NCBI GenBank assembly: GCA_030426955.1
Contig: JAUHXS010000004.1
Coordinates: 248,001 to 312,000 of the forward strand
Direction: 5' to 3'
DNA length: 64,000 nt
Origin: Bacteroidia bacterium
GTDB lineage: Bacteria > Bacteroidota > Bacteroidia > Chitinophagales > JAUHXS01
Shown here: in pieces, positions 19,343 through 28,718 of the stretch
Layout: each line of letters starts with the position of its first letter
How positions within the stretch are numbered: the first letter of the stretch is position 1
The notes under the pieces: generated by a model
Seen by the model: the letters and a program-made list of their open reading frames with translations, nothing else
The model's database searches: none
What the model was told of the DNA's origin: nothing
Program-made: the position numbers and the translations under genes

Positions 19343-20149
19343 ATGACTTCAGAGGAAATTCATGCACAAATCATCTCTAAAAAATCTTTTTTATGTGTTG
19401 GTCTAGATACTGATATTGAAAAGATTCCCAGCTTCTTAAAAGAGCGTTATGACAATCCGATTTTAGCGTTTAATAAAAGAATTATTGATGCGACAAAGTC
19501 ATACTGTGTGGCATACAAAATTAATACAGCTTTTTACGAGAGCATGGGTAGTAAAGGGTGGGACACCATGCAAGAGACTGTTTCCTATATCCCAGATGAG
19601 ATATTTACCATAGCCGATGCAAAAAGGGGTGACATTGGAAACACCTGTAATATGTACGCCAAAGCCTTTTTTGAAAACATGAACTTTGATGCAGTTACAA
19701 TTAGTCCATATATGGGAAAAGATAGTGTGACTCCGTTTCTAGCATATAAAGACAAATGGGTCATTATATTAGCACTAACTTCAAATGAGAGCAGTAGAGA
19801 TTTTCAGCTGATTGATAATACTGACGGTAAACTATATGAGCAAGTTCTTGAAAAAGCTAGTAAGTGGGGAAATGAAAATAACATCATGTTTGTGGTTGGT
19901 GCCACTAAGGCAGAAGCATTCAAAGGTATTCGAGACATTGCACCCAATAATTTTTTACTGGTACCAGGTGTTGGAGCACAAGGAGGAAGCCTTAAAGAAG
20001 TTGCGGAAAATGGAATTAATGAAAAGTGTGGCTTGTTGATCAACTCCTCCAGAGGAATCATTTATGCAGGGGATGGAGAGGACTTTGATCAAAAAGCAGG
20101 AATGGCGGCTAAGACTCTACAAGAAGAAATGAGTGAGTATTTAACCTAA
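19343..20149 (+). CDS. pyrF: orotidine 5'-phosphate decarboxylase
   Basis: PyrF converts OMP to UMP, the last step of de novo pyrimidine synthesis. I chose the ATG giving [10 protein letters not shown], nine codons after an upstream GTG, because conserved sequence starts there. The 268-residue protein is of the longer, group 2 type. It shows FLCVGLDTD near the N-terminus, [10 protein letters not shown], the catalytic [10 protein letters not shown], and [12 protein letters not shown] near the C-terminus, with [11 protein letters not shown] at the phosphate-binding end. It is divergent from the egt genes and is followed by a palindrome-rich intergenic region. Confidence 0.94.
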   Translation: MTSEEIHAQIISKKSFLCVGLDTDIEKIPSFLKERYDNPILAFNKRIIDATKSYCVAYKINTAFYESMGSKGWDTMQETVSYIPDEIFTIADAKRGDIGNTCNMYAKAFFENMNFDAVTISPYMGKDSVTPFLAYKDKWVIILALTSNESSRDFQLIDNTDGKLYEQVLEKASKWGNENNIMFVVGATKAEAFKGIRDIAPNNFLLVPGVGAQGGSLKEVAENGINEKCGLLINSSRGIIYAGDGEDFDQKAGMAAKTLQEEMSEYLT

Positions 20150-20166
20150 ATGGTCTAGTTTCTGCC

Positions 20167-20201
20167 ACTCTCCAAAGGTTTAAAGAACTCCTTTGGAGAG
20201 T
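20167..20201. repeat. perfect 12-bp inverted repeat after pyrF
   Basis: ACTCTCCAAAGG and CCTTTGGAGAGT pair perfectly around an 11-base loop just behind the pyrF stop. No T-run follows on the plus strand, so it is not a classic terminator, although it could stabilise the pyrF 3' end. Part of the word (CCTTTGGA) occurs again just after. Confidence 0.7.
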
Positions 20202-20213
20202 CCTTTGGACCTT

Positions 20214-20247
20214 GTCCCTCCTCCCGATAGCTATCGGGAGGAGGGAC
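20214..20247. repeat. perfect 34-bp palindrome with CCCGATAGCTATCGGG core
   Basis: The two 17-base halves are exact reverse complements with no loop: the left half is GTCCCTCCTCCCGATAG and the right half is its complement. From memory, the core CCCGATAGCTATCGGG is a frequent intergenic palindrome in Bacteroidota genomes, so this is probably one copy of a dispersed repeat family. Only one copy was noticed in this window. Confidence 0.75.
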
Positions 20248-20259
20248 ATATATAAACAT

Positions 20260-20289
20260 AAATAAAAAGGCCTCCATATGGAGGCCTTT
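20260..20289 (-). terminator. Rho-independent terminator after the small peptide gene
   Basis: AAAGGCCTCCAT and ATGGAGGCCTTT form a perfect 24-base palindrome. On the minus strand it is followed by TTTATTTATG, so it serves the peptide gene that ends 27 bases upstream on that strand. On the plus strand only TTTC follows. Confidence 0.8.
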
Positions 20290-20315
20290 CAAAACTAAAT
20301 AATGTTTAATTGAGC

Positions 20316-20540
20316 TTAAGCGTGAGCAGCTCTATATCGCTCAATAGCATGCGGATGCTCAGCTAAAAAGTGTCTTCTTCTATTATGATCTCCTTCTTCG
20401 TCGTCTGAATTAGCTAATCTCCATCTTGCAATTGCATTAGGATGCTTTCTTAAAAAGAATCTCAATCTCCTAAATAAACCTCTTCTCCCTCCTTTGATTT
20501 CACCTAATGAATCTTTATTGATAATTTGAATATTTTCCAT
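20316..20540 (-). CDS. small cationic peptide with double-glycine leader and duplicated HPxAI motif
   Basis: The 74-residue product begins with a leader, IINKDSLGEIKGG. It fits the double-glycine type: Gly at -1 and -2, Ile at -4, Leu at -7 and Ile at -12. Such leaders are cut by C39-peptidase ABC exporters. The 56-residue remainder is Arg/His-rich (13 Arg). It contains two copies of a 17-residue motif at 27-43 and 56-72, of the form R-x-F-L-x-x-H-P-x-A-I-x-R-[WY]-R-x-A, with 10 of 17 positions identical. An acidic linker NSDDEEGD joins them. The gene has its own terminator and lies 117 bases behind gpsA. I do not recognise the family. A secreted bacteriocin-like or signalling peptide is possible, but no exporter or immunity gene is nearby. 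Confidence 0.7.
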   Translation of the reverse strand: MENIQIINKDSLGEIKGGRRGLFRRLRFFLRKHPNAIARWRLANSDDEEGDHNRRRHFLAEHPHAIERYRAAHA

Positions 20541-20657
20541 GATATTATTGTTTACTTTAATTAAAAACTAATTACACCCTTTAGACCTGAGGTTTTGCAA
20601 ATAGTTTGTTTTGACAATAAAAAAAATCAAAAAAGTGTAAATATGACTGAAAATAAA

Positions 20658-21692
20658 CTAATTGAGCTTCTCGGAAAGTAACCTCATCTCAAGCATAGGT
20701 GCATACTTTTCATAAAGTATGTTATAAACAGCAGTTGTAATTGGCATATCAACTTTGTACTTTGCTTGATTTAGATCATGTAAACATTTTACGGCATAAT
20801 ACCCTTCTGCTACCATTTGCATCTCTAGTTGAGCTGATTTTACAGAATACCCTTTGCCAATCATATTGCCAAATGTTCTATTTCTACTAAATTGAGAATA
20901 TGAAGTAACCAATAAGTCTCCGAGATAAACACTATCATTAATGTTTCTCTCTTTAGGATCAACCACATCTACAAAATGCTCTATCTCTCTAATGGCATTT
21001 GATATTAAGACTGCTTGAAAATTATCCCCAAAACCACATCCTCTGCAAATGCCACTTGCAATAGCAACAATATTTTTAAGTACTTCTGCATATTCTATGC
21101 CTGCCACATCCGTCGATACTTTGGTCCTTACATATCTATTCTTAAGCAGGCTTGCAAGCTTTTCAGCTCTTACTTTTGTCGACCCTCCAACCGTTAAGTA
21201 TGATAACTTTTCCTGTGCCACTTCCTCCGCATGACAAGGACCTCCAACAACTAGGTAATCTGCTAGTTTTACTCCAAACTCGTTGACAAAATAATCTGCC
21301 ATGATATAATTGTCCTCTGGAATCATGCCTTTTATTGATGATACAATTGTTCTTCCCCTTATGATCCGTGCTGAAAAACCATCAAAAACACTTTTAACAA
21401 AAGCCGAGGGAACAGCTACTACAACAATGTCAGAAGTTCTAATAACTCTTTTTAAATTGTTGCTTAGCTTACACTTTTTTAAGTTTAACTGGACAGAACT
21501 AAGATACTTGCCATTATGACCATACCTTTCAATATAGTTAATAGACTCTTGGCTTCGCATCCACCAGCGTACTCTAAGGCCGTTATCTGTAATGATTTTA
21601 ACTAAAGCCGTAGCCCAGCTTCCTCCACCTATTACAGCAATTCTTGGATTCGGATGCTGCTCAATCTTACGTTTTAAAATCGTATTTACCAT
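20658..21692 (-). CDS. gpsA: NAD(P)H-dependent glycerol-3-phosphate dehydrogenase
   Basis: GpsA reduces dihydroxyacetone phosphate to sn-glycerol-3-phosphate for phospholipid synthesis. The 344-residue protein has the nucleotide-binding motif IAVIGGGSWATAL at about 18-30. It also has SSIKGMIPE and the substrate-binding VVGGPCHAEEVA. The catalytic region EYAEVLKNIVAIASGICRG follows, then NRTFGNMIGKGYSV near the C-terminus. It is probably monocistronic, or co-transcribed with the small peptide gene downstream. No clear promoter was recognised in the roughly 150 bases shared with the divergent ABC-F gene. Confidence 0.94.
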   Translation of the reverse strand: MVNTILKRKIEQHPNPRIAVIGGGSWATALVKIITDNGLRVRWWMRSQESINYIERYGHNGKYLSSVQLNLKKCKLSNNLKRVIRTSDIVVVAVPSAFVKSVFDGFSARIIRGRTIVSSIKGMIPEDNYIMADYFVNEFGVKLADYLVVGGPCHAEEVAQEKLSYLTVGGSTKVRAEKLASLLKNRYVRTKVSTDVAGIEYAEVLKNIVAIASGICRGCGFGDNFQAVLISNAIREIEHFVDVVDPKERNINDSVYLGDLLVTSYSQFSRNRTFGNMIGKGYSVKSAQLEMQMVAEGYYAVKCLHDLNQAKYKVDMPITTAVYNILYEKYAPMLEMRLLSEKLN

Positions 21693-21769
21693 ACTCCGCT
21701 AGAGAAAAGGACACGAAAAGTAAGGTGTTTTGTCGTAAAATCCAAATTGTGAGTTAGGACGAAGATTGC

Positions 21770-21815
21770 AGTCAGAAATTGGAAGCTTCTATCTTCGTTC
21801 TTCCAACTTCTGACT
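21770..21815. repeat. 16-bp inverted repeat upstream of the ABC-F gene
   Basis: AGTCAGAAATTGGAAG and CTTCCAACTTCTGACT pair at 15 of 16 positions around a 14-base loop. It ends 35 bases before the chosen ATG of the ABC-F gene, so it may fold in the 5' leader. Leader structures are common for antibiotic-resistance ABC-F genes, but here this is only a structural observation. A dispersed intergenic repeat is the simpler explanation. Confidence 0.6.
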
Positions 21816-21850
21816 ACCCACTTCTGGGACTATTCTCTATCTTTACTATA

Positions 21851-23734
21851 ATGAATTATATCTATGCAGAGAACCTTCGGCGTGACTTTGGCGAAAGAGT
21901 GCTTTTTGAAAATCTTACTTTTTCCATCAATAAAGGCGAGAAGGTTGCCTTAGTTGCTAATAACGGAACTGGTAAGTCTTGTCTACTTCAAATTTTAGCC
22001 GGGTATGATACGCCTAACTCGGGAACGGTTCAGGTGCGAAAAGACCTTAAAATAGGCTTTTTACCTCAAGAACCAAGCTTCAACAATGCTGACACTATTA
22101 AAGACTTAGTAAAAACGGCTAACTCAAAGGTTCTGGAGATTATTAGAAATTATGAGGCAGCTTTAGATGCCCAATCTCAAAACTACAACCAACAAACAGA
22201 GACTGCCTTCAATGAAGCTAGCGCTTTAATGGATAAATACAATGCATGGGACTATGAAAGATCGATGACTCAAATTTTGACTCAATTTAACATCTCAGAT
22301 CAGGAACAAAAAATAAACACCCTATCAGGTGGACAAAAGAAAAGACTTGCCCTAGCTTTAGTTTTACTGGATAGTCCAGAGTTATTAATTCTTGATGAAC
22401 CTACCAATCATTTAGATATTGATATGATTGAGTGGCTGGAAAAACACCTTTCACAATCTAACTTAACCTTATTAATGGTTACCCACGATCGCTACTTTTT
22501 AGACAATGTCTGTGATCACATTATAGAATTAGACGAAGGCAAATTGTACAAGCACAATGGTAATTATAGCTACTTTTTGGAAAAGCGAATCCAAAGAAAA
22601 GAGATCAATGCAACAGAAGTAGAAAAGGCAAACAAGCTTATGAAGAAAGAGCTAGAGTGGATGAGAAGAATGCCTAAAGCAAGGGGGACAAAGTCCAAAG
22701 CAAGAATTGATAACTTTTACAATATTAAAGACAAGGCGGAAAGTGGCGAGCATCAGCAAGAATTAAAGCTTGATGTAAAAATGACAAGGATGGGTGGAAA
22801 GATTTTAGAAATGAAGAAAGTCTACAAAAACTACGACTCTAATACCATTTTAAAAGGCTTTGATTATACTTTCAAGAAAGGAGAGCGCATAGGTATAATA
22901 GGTGCCAATGGAACTGGAAAGTCCACTTTTCTAAATATTATTACTGGAAAAGAAAAAGCAGATTCAGGAAAAATAAATGTTGGAGATACGATTGTTTACG
23001 GCTATTACAGTCAAGCTGGAATTAAACTGAAAGAAGACAAACGAGTCATCGAAGTACTAAAAGACATTGCTGAAGTTATTACCTTGGCAGATGGAAGTAA
23101 GCTAACGGCTTCGCAGTTTTTGCAATACTTTATGTTTCCTCCAGAGATGCAGTACAATATGGTATCTAAGTTGAGTGGAGGGGAGCGCAGAAGACTGTAC
23201 TTACTAACTGTGTTAATCAAAAATCCTAATTTTTTAATCTTAGATGAGCCGACCAATGATTTAGATCTCATTACATTAAATAAGCTAGAAGCCTTTTTAT
23301 CCAACTTTGCAGGATGTTTAATTATTGTATCTCACGATAGGTACTTTATGGATAAGTTGGTAGATCATTTATTCGTTTTTGAAGGTAATGGAAATATAAG
23401 AGACTTTAATGGTAATTATACCCAGTACAGAATAGAGCAGGAAGAGAAAAGCAAGATCGAAAAAGAGGTAGCAAGTTCAAAAAAGAACCAAGCTGAGTCG
23501 ATTAGTCAGAAATCCGTTGAAAAGAAAAAATTATCCTACAAAGAAAAGCTAGAGCATGAATCTTTAGAGAAAGAAATTGAACTACTGGAGCAAGAAAAAG
23601 CAAATCTAGAAGAGACCATATACAACAATAAGGATTATCAAAAATTGGAGGAAACTTCGAAAAGACTGGGAGAGGTCTCCTCTCAAATTGATGAAAAAAC
23701 AATGCGATGGATGGAGTTAGATGAATTAGTATAG
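21851..23734 (+). CDS. ABC-F family ATPase, Uup-like
   Basis: This is a soluble tandem-ATPase protein of 627 residues with no membrane domain. I chose the ATG that gives MNYIYAENLRRDFGE; the upstream codons are not conserved-looking. It has Walker A loops VANNGTGKS (36-44) and GANGTGKST (near 351), signature motifs LSGGQKKRLALA and LSGGERRRLYLL, and Walker B motifs LLILDEPTNHLD and FLILDEPTNDLD. The charged coiled-coil tail of about 90 residues (KEKLEHESLEKEIELLEQEK) matches the Uup C-terminal domain. Uup relatives act on stalled ribosomes and branched DNA. The lipid acyltransferase gene follows 20 bases later. Confidence 0.9.
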   Translation: MNYIYAENLRRDFGERVLFENLTFSINKGEKVALVANNGTGKSCLLQILAGYDTPNSGTVQVRKDLKIGFLPQEPSFNNADTIKDLVKTANSKVLEIIRNYEAALDAQSQNYNQQTETAFNEASALMDKYNAWDYERSMTQILTQFNISDQEQKINTLSGGQKKRLALALVLLDSPELLILDEPTNHLDIDMIEWLEKHLSQSNLTLLMVTHDRYFLDNVCDHIIELDEGKLYKHNGNYSYFLEKRIQRKEINATEVEKANKLMKKELEWMRRMPKARGTKSKARIDNFYNIKDKAESGEHQQELKLDVKMTRMGGKILEMKKVYKNYDSNTILKGFDYTFKKGERIGIIGANGTGKSTFLNIITGKEKADSGKINVGDTIVYGYYSQAGIKLKEDKRVIEVLKDIAEVITLADGSKLTASQFLQYFMFPPEMQYNMVSKLSGGERRRLYLLTVLIKNPNFLILDEPTNDLDLITLNKLEAFLSNFAGCLIIVSHDRYFMDKLVDHLFVFEGNGNIRDFNGNYTQYRIEQEEKSKIEKEVASSKKNQAESISQKSVEKKKLSYKEKLEHESLEKEIELLEQEKANLEETIYNNKDYQKLEETSKRLGEVSSQIDEKTMRWMELDELV

Positions 23735-23754
23735 ATTTCGTTATTTTGCAATTG

Positions 23755-24627
23755 ATGCAAGCCCTTATTTATTATTTAGTTCGTCCAATATTGTATATAA
23801 TATCCTTGCTTCCATTTAGGATATTATATATACTTTCTGACATCCTATATGTGATCGTTTATAAACTAATTGGTTATCGTACTAGAGTGGTAAATACCAA
23901 CTTGCAAAACTCTTTTCCTGAAAAATCAACAGCCGAAATAAAACAAATCCAAGATAGCTTTTACCGTTATCTATGTGATTTAATATTAGAAACAGTAAAA
24001 ACAATTTCCATCACCCCTAAATCACTAAAAAAACATGTCAAATTCATTGATATGGCAGCTTTTGATCGTTTTTACAAGCAACAACAAAGCGTAATCATTG
24101 TTATGGGGCATCAGGGAAACTGGGAGCTAGGAGGAGCACGATTTAGTCAAGATCCATATCACCAGTTATATGTAATATACCATCCATTGGCGAACAAGTA
24201 TTTTGATAAGATGTTCTATTACATGAGGACTAGATTGGGAAATAAGCTTTACGCAATGAAAGATACGATTCGAGGTATGATTAAAAACAAAACACAACTG
24301 ACAGCAACTGCTTTCATCGCAGATCAAACGCCTTCACCTCATAATGCCTATTGGACGACTTTTTTAAATCAAGAAACACCCGTATTTACGGGTACAGCAA
24401 AAATTGCAAAAAAGCTTAATTATCCCATCATCTATGTTTCTATCACTAGGCCCAAGAGAGGATTATATGAAGTCAATAGCGAGCTATTAGTAGAGAATCC
24501 AGCTAATATGGACGAAGATCATATCTCGGAACTACATACCAAAAGGCTAGAAAAAGATATTCAAACACAACCAGAAATTTGGCTTTGGACACACAAACGT
24601 TGGAAGCATAAAAAACCAATTGCTTAA
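23755..24627 (+). CDS. lysophospholipid / lipid A-type acyltransferase (LpxL/HtrB family)
   Basis: This is a membrane-bound acyltransferase of 290 residues that moves acyl chains to lipid A or another glycolipid. I chose the ATG over a TTG three codons upstream. A hydrophobic N-terminal segment (about 3-40) anchors it. The catalytic H-x4-E motif is GHQGNWE with His119 and Glu124, and IADQTP with TPVFTGTAKIAKKL follows at the expected distance. It sits in a likely operon with the ABC-F gene (20 bases before) and the desaturase (9 bases after), which suggests a shared role in membrane lipid composition. The acceptor is not determinable from sequence. Confidence 0.87.
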   Translation: MQALIYYLVRPILYIISLLPFRILYILSDILYVIVYKLIGYRTRVVNTNLQNSFPEKSTAEIKQIQDSFYRYLCDLILETVKTISITPKSLKKHVKFIDMAAFDRFYKQQQSVIIVMGHQGNWELGGARFSQDPYHQLYVIYHPLANKYFDKMFYYMRTRLGNKLYAMKDTIRGMIKNKTQLTATAFIADQTPSPHNAYWTTFLNQETPVFTGTAKIAKKLNYPIIYVSITRPKRGLYEVNSELLVENPANMDEDHISELHTKRLEKDIQTQPEIWLWTHKRWKHKKPIA

Positions 24628-24636
24628 CTTAGCCCC

Positions 24637-25611
24637 ATGCTAACTGGAAAAGCATTAATACAAGCCACAAGAAAATACGCTAAAGAAGATCGAAAAAAAA
24701 GCTGGTTATTGCTCATTAGTACAATGATTCTATTAATTTTGGCTTATGCTGGCGCTATTCAGAATACTAATATCATCATTCAAATAGCATGCTCTATTGT
24801 AGCTGGATTACTCGGTGTAAGAATGTTTATCATGTACCATGATTACCTTCATCGAACGATCCTACAAGATTCTTGGATAGCTCAAATATGGTTCACTTTA
24901 TATGGTATGTTCATTTTAGCACCTACCAGCATATGGAAAAGATCTCATGATTACCACCACTCACATAATGCAAAACTCTACACCTCAAGTATTGGGTCTT
25001 TTCCTCTTGTGACCAAAAAGGATTATTTAGCTGCCAGCAGGTTTGATCGTGGAGTTTATCTATTCATTCGACATCCACTAACCATTTTATTTGGATATAT
25101 TTTTGCCTTTATTTGGGGAATGTGTTTAAGAGCTTTTATCAAAAGCACTTCTAAGCATTTAGATACCATATTGGCATTGATATTCCACTTTGGAATTGGT
25201 GCGCTTATATACCACTATTGGGGATTCCAAAACTTTTTATTAGGATTTTTATTCCCCGCATTTCTAAACAGTGCCATGGGGGCTTACTTATTCTATGCCC
25301 AACACAATTTCCCTGATGCTAAGTATACTTCTAAGGAGGATTGGGATTATACATATGCCGCTTTAAAGTCCTCCAGCTATATGCAAATGAGCAGCTTAAT
25401 GCAATGGTTTACTGGCAACATTGGCTACCATCATATTCATCATATCAATCCCAGAATACCATTTTATAAATTACCGCTGGTTTACAAAGAGATGGAGGAA
25501 TTTCAGAGTCCTGGCGTTACTTCTTTATCACCAAAATCTATTTATAAGTGCTTTCGAGTAAAAGTGTGGGACGCTGAAAATAATAAGATGATAGGCTTGA
25601 AGGAACTCTAA
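24637..25611 (+). CDS. membrane fatty acid desaturase family protein
   Basis: This is an integral-membrane di-iron enzyme of 324 residues. The three His boxes of the desaturase/hydroxylase superfamily are present: HDYLH at 68-72, HDYHHSH at 104-110 and HHIHH at 265-269, with an extra AQHNFP at 221-226. Hydrophobic segments lie at about 22-60, 80-97, 148-168 and 176-220. It most likely introduces a double bond into an acyl chain; a carotenoid or sphingolipid substrate cannot be excluded. It follows the acyltransferase gene by 9 bases. No terminator was recognised in the 116 bases after it. Confidence 0.88.
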   Translation: MLTGKALIQATRKYAKEDRKKSWLLLISTMILLILAYAGAIQNTNIIIQIACSIVAGLLGVRMFIMYHDYLHRTILQDSWIAQIWFTLYGMFILAPTSIWKRSHDYHHSHNAKLYTSSIGSFPLVTKKDYLAASRFDRGVYLFIRHPLTILFGYIFAFIWGMCLRAFIKSTSKHLDTILALIFHFGIGALIYHYWGFQNFLLGFLFPAFLNSAMGAYLFYAQHNFPDAKYTSKEDWDYTYAALKSSSYMQMSSLMQWFTGNIGYHHIHHINPRIPFYKLPLVYKEMEEFQSPGVTSLSPKSIYKCFRVKVWDAENNKMIGLKEL

Positions 25612-25727
25612 CCTTTATTGTCCTTTCAAGTAGACAACAAAGTATCTTTTTTCCATTTGTTGATTATTATCTTTTGGGAGTATAGGCTTTTCGTGATATA
25701 TTGCAAGCTACACTAATCTCTTCATTG

Positions 25728-28661
25728 ATGCTGAATCGGTTTATTTTCTTAGGGATACTTACTCTATTTCTCACAACGAATGTTTTTTCACAATGTTCCG
25801 ATATTTTTTTCTCGGAGTACGTAGACGGCGATACTACAAACAATGTTTTAGAACTATATAATCCATCTGTAAGAGATACTATCTATTTAAATAATTACGT
25901 CATTTACCGAAATGATGATGGTTCTGCTATACCAACTGATAGTTTTTACATGAATGATACAATTGCCCCAAGAAGTGTTTACGTAATTGGTGATACAGCT
26001 GCAAGTTCCAGTATAACAAACATAGCAGATACACTGCACAGCATTTCTACCTTCAATGGCAATGATGCTATTTGGATTAAAAACTTAATTTCAGGAGATA
26101 CGATTGATATCATTGGTGAGATAGGAGTAAATCCAGATTCGGGATGGATTGTTGGAACCGGCTTTACAGATAGTTTTACACTGGTTAGAAATAGCCTTGT
26201 AAATGGTGGACAGACTGATTGGCTTATTGGTACTACGGAGTGGAGTGTTTTGCCCTTTAATACTTTTGATTCCTTGGGAAATCATTCTAAAGAGATTTGT
26301 GACTGTGGTTGGAGCCAAGACTCCTTTCCGATGGTAGCTTGCAACATAGACACTTTTGTATCTCCATCAGGCAAAATTTGGGATTCAGTCGGAGTGTACT
26401 ATGATACTATTCCAAATGCTATAGGTTGTGACTCTTTCATAACGATTGCACTTTCATTTGACAGCACTTCTGCTGACACTTTTGCTGTAATAGCTTGTGA
26501 TAGTTTTGTATCTCCTAGTGGAATATACACCTGGTATGCATCAGATACCGTAATGGATACAATATTGAATGCAGGTGGCTGCGACTCTTTTATGACGATT
26601 TATCTAACAATACTAAATAGCACTAGTAGCACGGTAGATACAACCGTTGTCGGGTGCTACATTGGTCCTGATGGCTATGCAAGAACATCTTCGGGGCAAG
26701 ACACAGCTATATTGACTAATGCTGTTGGATGTGACAGCTTTATCTTCATTAATATCATCATAGACAGTAGTGACATCATTGGTACATTCAAGGGAAATTC
26801 ATTTAGACTGGTGCAAGATGTTAATATTGGAGGATCAGGTTCTAATCCGTCAAACATTTTTGAATTTAACGGTAATCTCTATTTTACCGGAACGGATGGA
26901 ACAGGAACCGAGCTTTGGCAATACAATGGAGACTCTATCAGTCTGGTTGATGAAATTGCTATTTCAGGGAATGCCATTTTATCTAATGAATTTTATGAAT
27001 TTGACAGTGCAATTTATTTTAGCGCAAATGATGGACTTAACGGATTTGAATTGTGGAAATATGATGGAGATACTATTGTGATGGTTGACAATACTAGTGA
27101 GTTTGGGGATGCAAACCCTAATAAGTTGATCACCTTTGATAGCACATTATACTTTAGAGCTGACGATGGTTTTATTACTTATGGTTTATACAAACTGGAT
27201 AGTGCCGGGAAACCTGAACTGGTAAAGAACGGTAAACCGTTTACTAGTAATGGAGGAATAGATTACATAGTATTTGACAACGAATTGTATTTTGTGTTAG
27301 ATGATGATACCGTTGGAGTAGAGCTTTGGAAAACAAATGGTGATACCACAATGCTGGTTAAGGACATCAACCCGCTTGGTAGTTCTACCCCTTCTGAGTT
27401 TATTATTTTTGAGGAAGAGTTTTATTTTACCGCAGATAATGGCACAAATGGTACAGAGCTGTGGAAAATAAGCGGTGATTCTGCTTTAATGGTTATTGAC
27501 CTTTTTTCCGGTGTTGGTTCTTCTTCTCCTCTGGACTTTACTATTTTCCTAAACAAATTATACTTTACTGCACATGTTAATCCATTTGGAAGGGAGCTCT
27601 GGTACTTTGATGGAGATACTTTTGTATTAACTCAAAATATCCATCCTGCATCTTCTGCTTTCTCTCCTACTTCTCAAGAAAGCAGACTTGTTCGGGCAGT
27701 CAATGAATTGATTTTCAAAGCAACCAATGGTGTACATGGTAATGAACTTTGGGAATACGATGGAGAAAAGTCCACACTATTAGCTAATATTCACCCTTCA
27801 AGTGATGCAAATCCTGCTACATTAACTAGTTTTGAAAAAGAAGTATATTTTAAAGCCAAGGATCATATTAACGGCATAGAGCTCTGGAAATACTCAGATG
27901 GCGATATTTCAAGAATATCAGACATTAATACGTCGGGAGATGCGTTCTTACCGACGGATGTATTTAACATTTTACCTTTCGGTAGGGATTTATATTTCAG
28001 TGCATCAAATGGCAAGAGTGGACAAGAATTATGGGAGCTAAATACTTGCTTTATTCCAGACACACTTGATGAGACAGTCTGCTTTTCTTACACTTCTCCA
28101 AGTGGCAGATATACTTGGACTAAATCAGGCATATACCATGATACGATATATAGAATGGGCAAATGTGACTCCATTTTTCACATTACTTTAAATATTACTT
28201 CTGTTGATTTAAGTGTTACTACAATGGGCGATACATTAATTGCTGAAGATAGCGGTGCTACTTATCAATGGTTAAAATGTGATAGCAATATCACGACCAT
28301 AGGTGGAGAGACCAATCAATCTTTTATAGCTAATGAGAGTGGTGACTACGCTGTAATTGTAGAGCGAAATGGTTGTGCCGACACTTCTGATTGCTATTCA
28401 ATTATAAAAACAGTCATTGATAATATTGAGCAGAATATATCTATCTACCCAAATCCCACAAGTGACTTCGTTACTATAGCAAGCCAGCATAATAATGGAT
28501 TTACCATTAAGCTTAAAGACATTTCTGGGAAACTAATCATTCAAAAAAGAACAACCTCAAGAAAAACCAATCTGGATTTAAAGGCTGTTTTAAAAGGGAT
28601 CTATATTCTTGAAATCGAAAGTGATCAAGGAAGGTTTTATCAGAAGGTTTTTAAACAATAA
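25728..28661 (+). CDS. large secreted repeat protein with lamin-tail-like domain and type A sorting tail
   Basis: The 977-residue protein starts at the ATG giving MLNRFIFLGILTLF, with a signal peptide ending VFSQ. A lamin-tail-like domain (FFSEYVDGDTTNNVLELYNP) covers about the first 170 residues. Then come short repeats with SPSG and GCDSF motifs. About nine repeats of the type F-x-x-x-x-Y-F-x-A-x-D-G-x-x-G-x-E-L-W-K follow, which look like beta-propeller or hyalin-type blades. An Ig-like segment (SGDYAVIVERNGCADTSDC) and a Por secretion tail (ISIYPNPTSDFVTI, ending KVFKQ) close the protein. It should be exported by the type IX system and held at the surface or released. Function unknown, adhesion possible. 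Confidence 0.85.
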   Translation: MLNRFIFLGILTLFLTTNVFSQCSDIFFSEYVDGDTTNNVLELYNPSVRDTIYLNNYVIYRNDDGSAIPTDSFYMNDTIAPRSVYVIGDTAASSSITNIADTLHSISTFNGNDAIWIKNLISGDTIDIIGEIGVNPDSGWIVGTGFTDSFTLVRNSLVNGGQTDWLIGTTEWSVLPFNTFDSLGNHSKEICDCGWSQDSFPMVACNIDTFVSPSGKIWDSVGVYYDTIPNAIGCDSFITIALSFDSTSADTFAVIACDSFVSPSGIYTWYASDTVMDTILNAGGCDSFMTIYLTILNSTSSTVDTTVVGCYIGPDGYARTSSGQDTAILTNAVGCDSFIFINIIIDSSDIIGTFKGNSFRLVQDVNIGGSGSNPSNIFEFNGNLYFTGTDGTGTELWQYNGDSISLVDEIAISGNAILSNEFYEFDSAIYFSANDGLNGFELWKYDGDTIVMVDNTSEFGDANPNKLITFDSTLYFRADDGFITYGLYKLDSAGKPELVKNGKPFTSNGGIDYIVFDNELYFVLDDDTVGVELWKTNGDTTMLVKDINPLGSSTPSEFIIFEEEFYFTADNGTNGTELWKISGDSALMVIDLFSGVGSSSPLDFTIFLNKLYFTAHVNPFGRELWYFDGDTFVLTQNIHPASSAFSPTSQESRLVRAVNELIFKATNGVHGNELWEYDGEKSTLLANIHPSSDANPATLTSFEKEVYFKAKDHINGIELWKYSDGDISRISDINTSGDAFLPTDVFNILPFGRDLYFSASNGKSGQELWELNTCFIPDTLDETVCFSYTSPSGRYTWTKSGIYHDTIYRMGKCDSIFHITLNITSVDLSVTTMGDTLIAEDSGATYQWLKCDSNITTIGGETNQSFIANESGDYAVIVERNGCADTSDCYSIIKTVIDNIEQNISIYPNPTSDFVTIASQHNNGFTIKLKDISGKLIIQKRTTSRKTNLDLKAVLKGIYILEIESDQGRFYQKVFKQ

Positions 28662-28680
28662 GTATCTTGACACTTTATCA

Positions 28681-28698
28681 AAATGACATCTGTCATTT
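28681..28698. promoter_or_regulatory. dyad AAATGAC-N4-GTCATTT, first copy upstream of the CBS-ccoI pair
   Basis: This is a perfect 18-bp dyad whose core is ATGAC-ATCT-GTCAT. A second copy of the core lies 22 bases further on, centre to centre, so both would be on the same face of the DNA. The half-site TGAC with a 4-base spacer has the form of a Crp/Fnr-family operator. The regulator is inferred, not identified. Confidence 0.6.
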
Positions 28699-28704
28699 GG
28701 CAAC

Positions 28705-28718
28705 ATGACTAAAGTCAT
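28705..28718. promoter_or_regulatory. dyad ATGAC-N4-GTCAT, second copy
   Basis: The core ATGAC-TAAA-GTCAT repeats the dyad found 22 bases upstream. It lies about 60 bases before the ATG of the CBS protein. The same core occurs again before ccoS. Confidence 0.6.
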
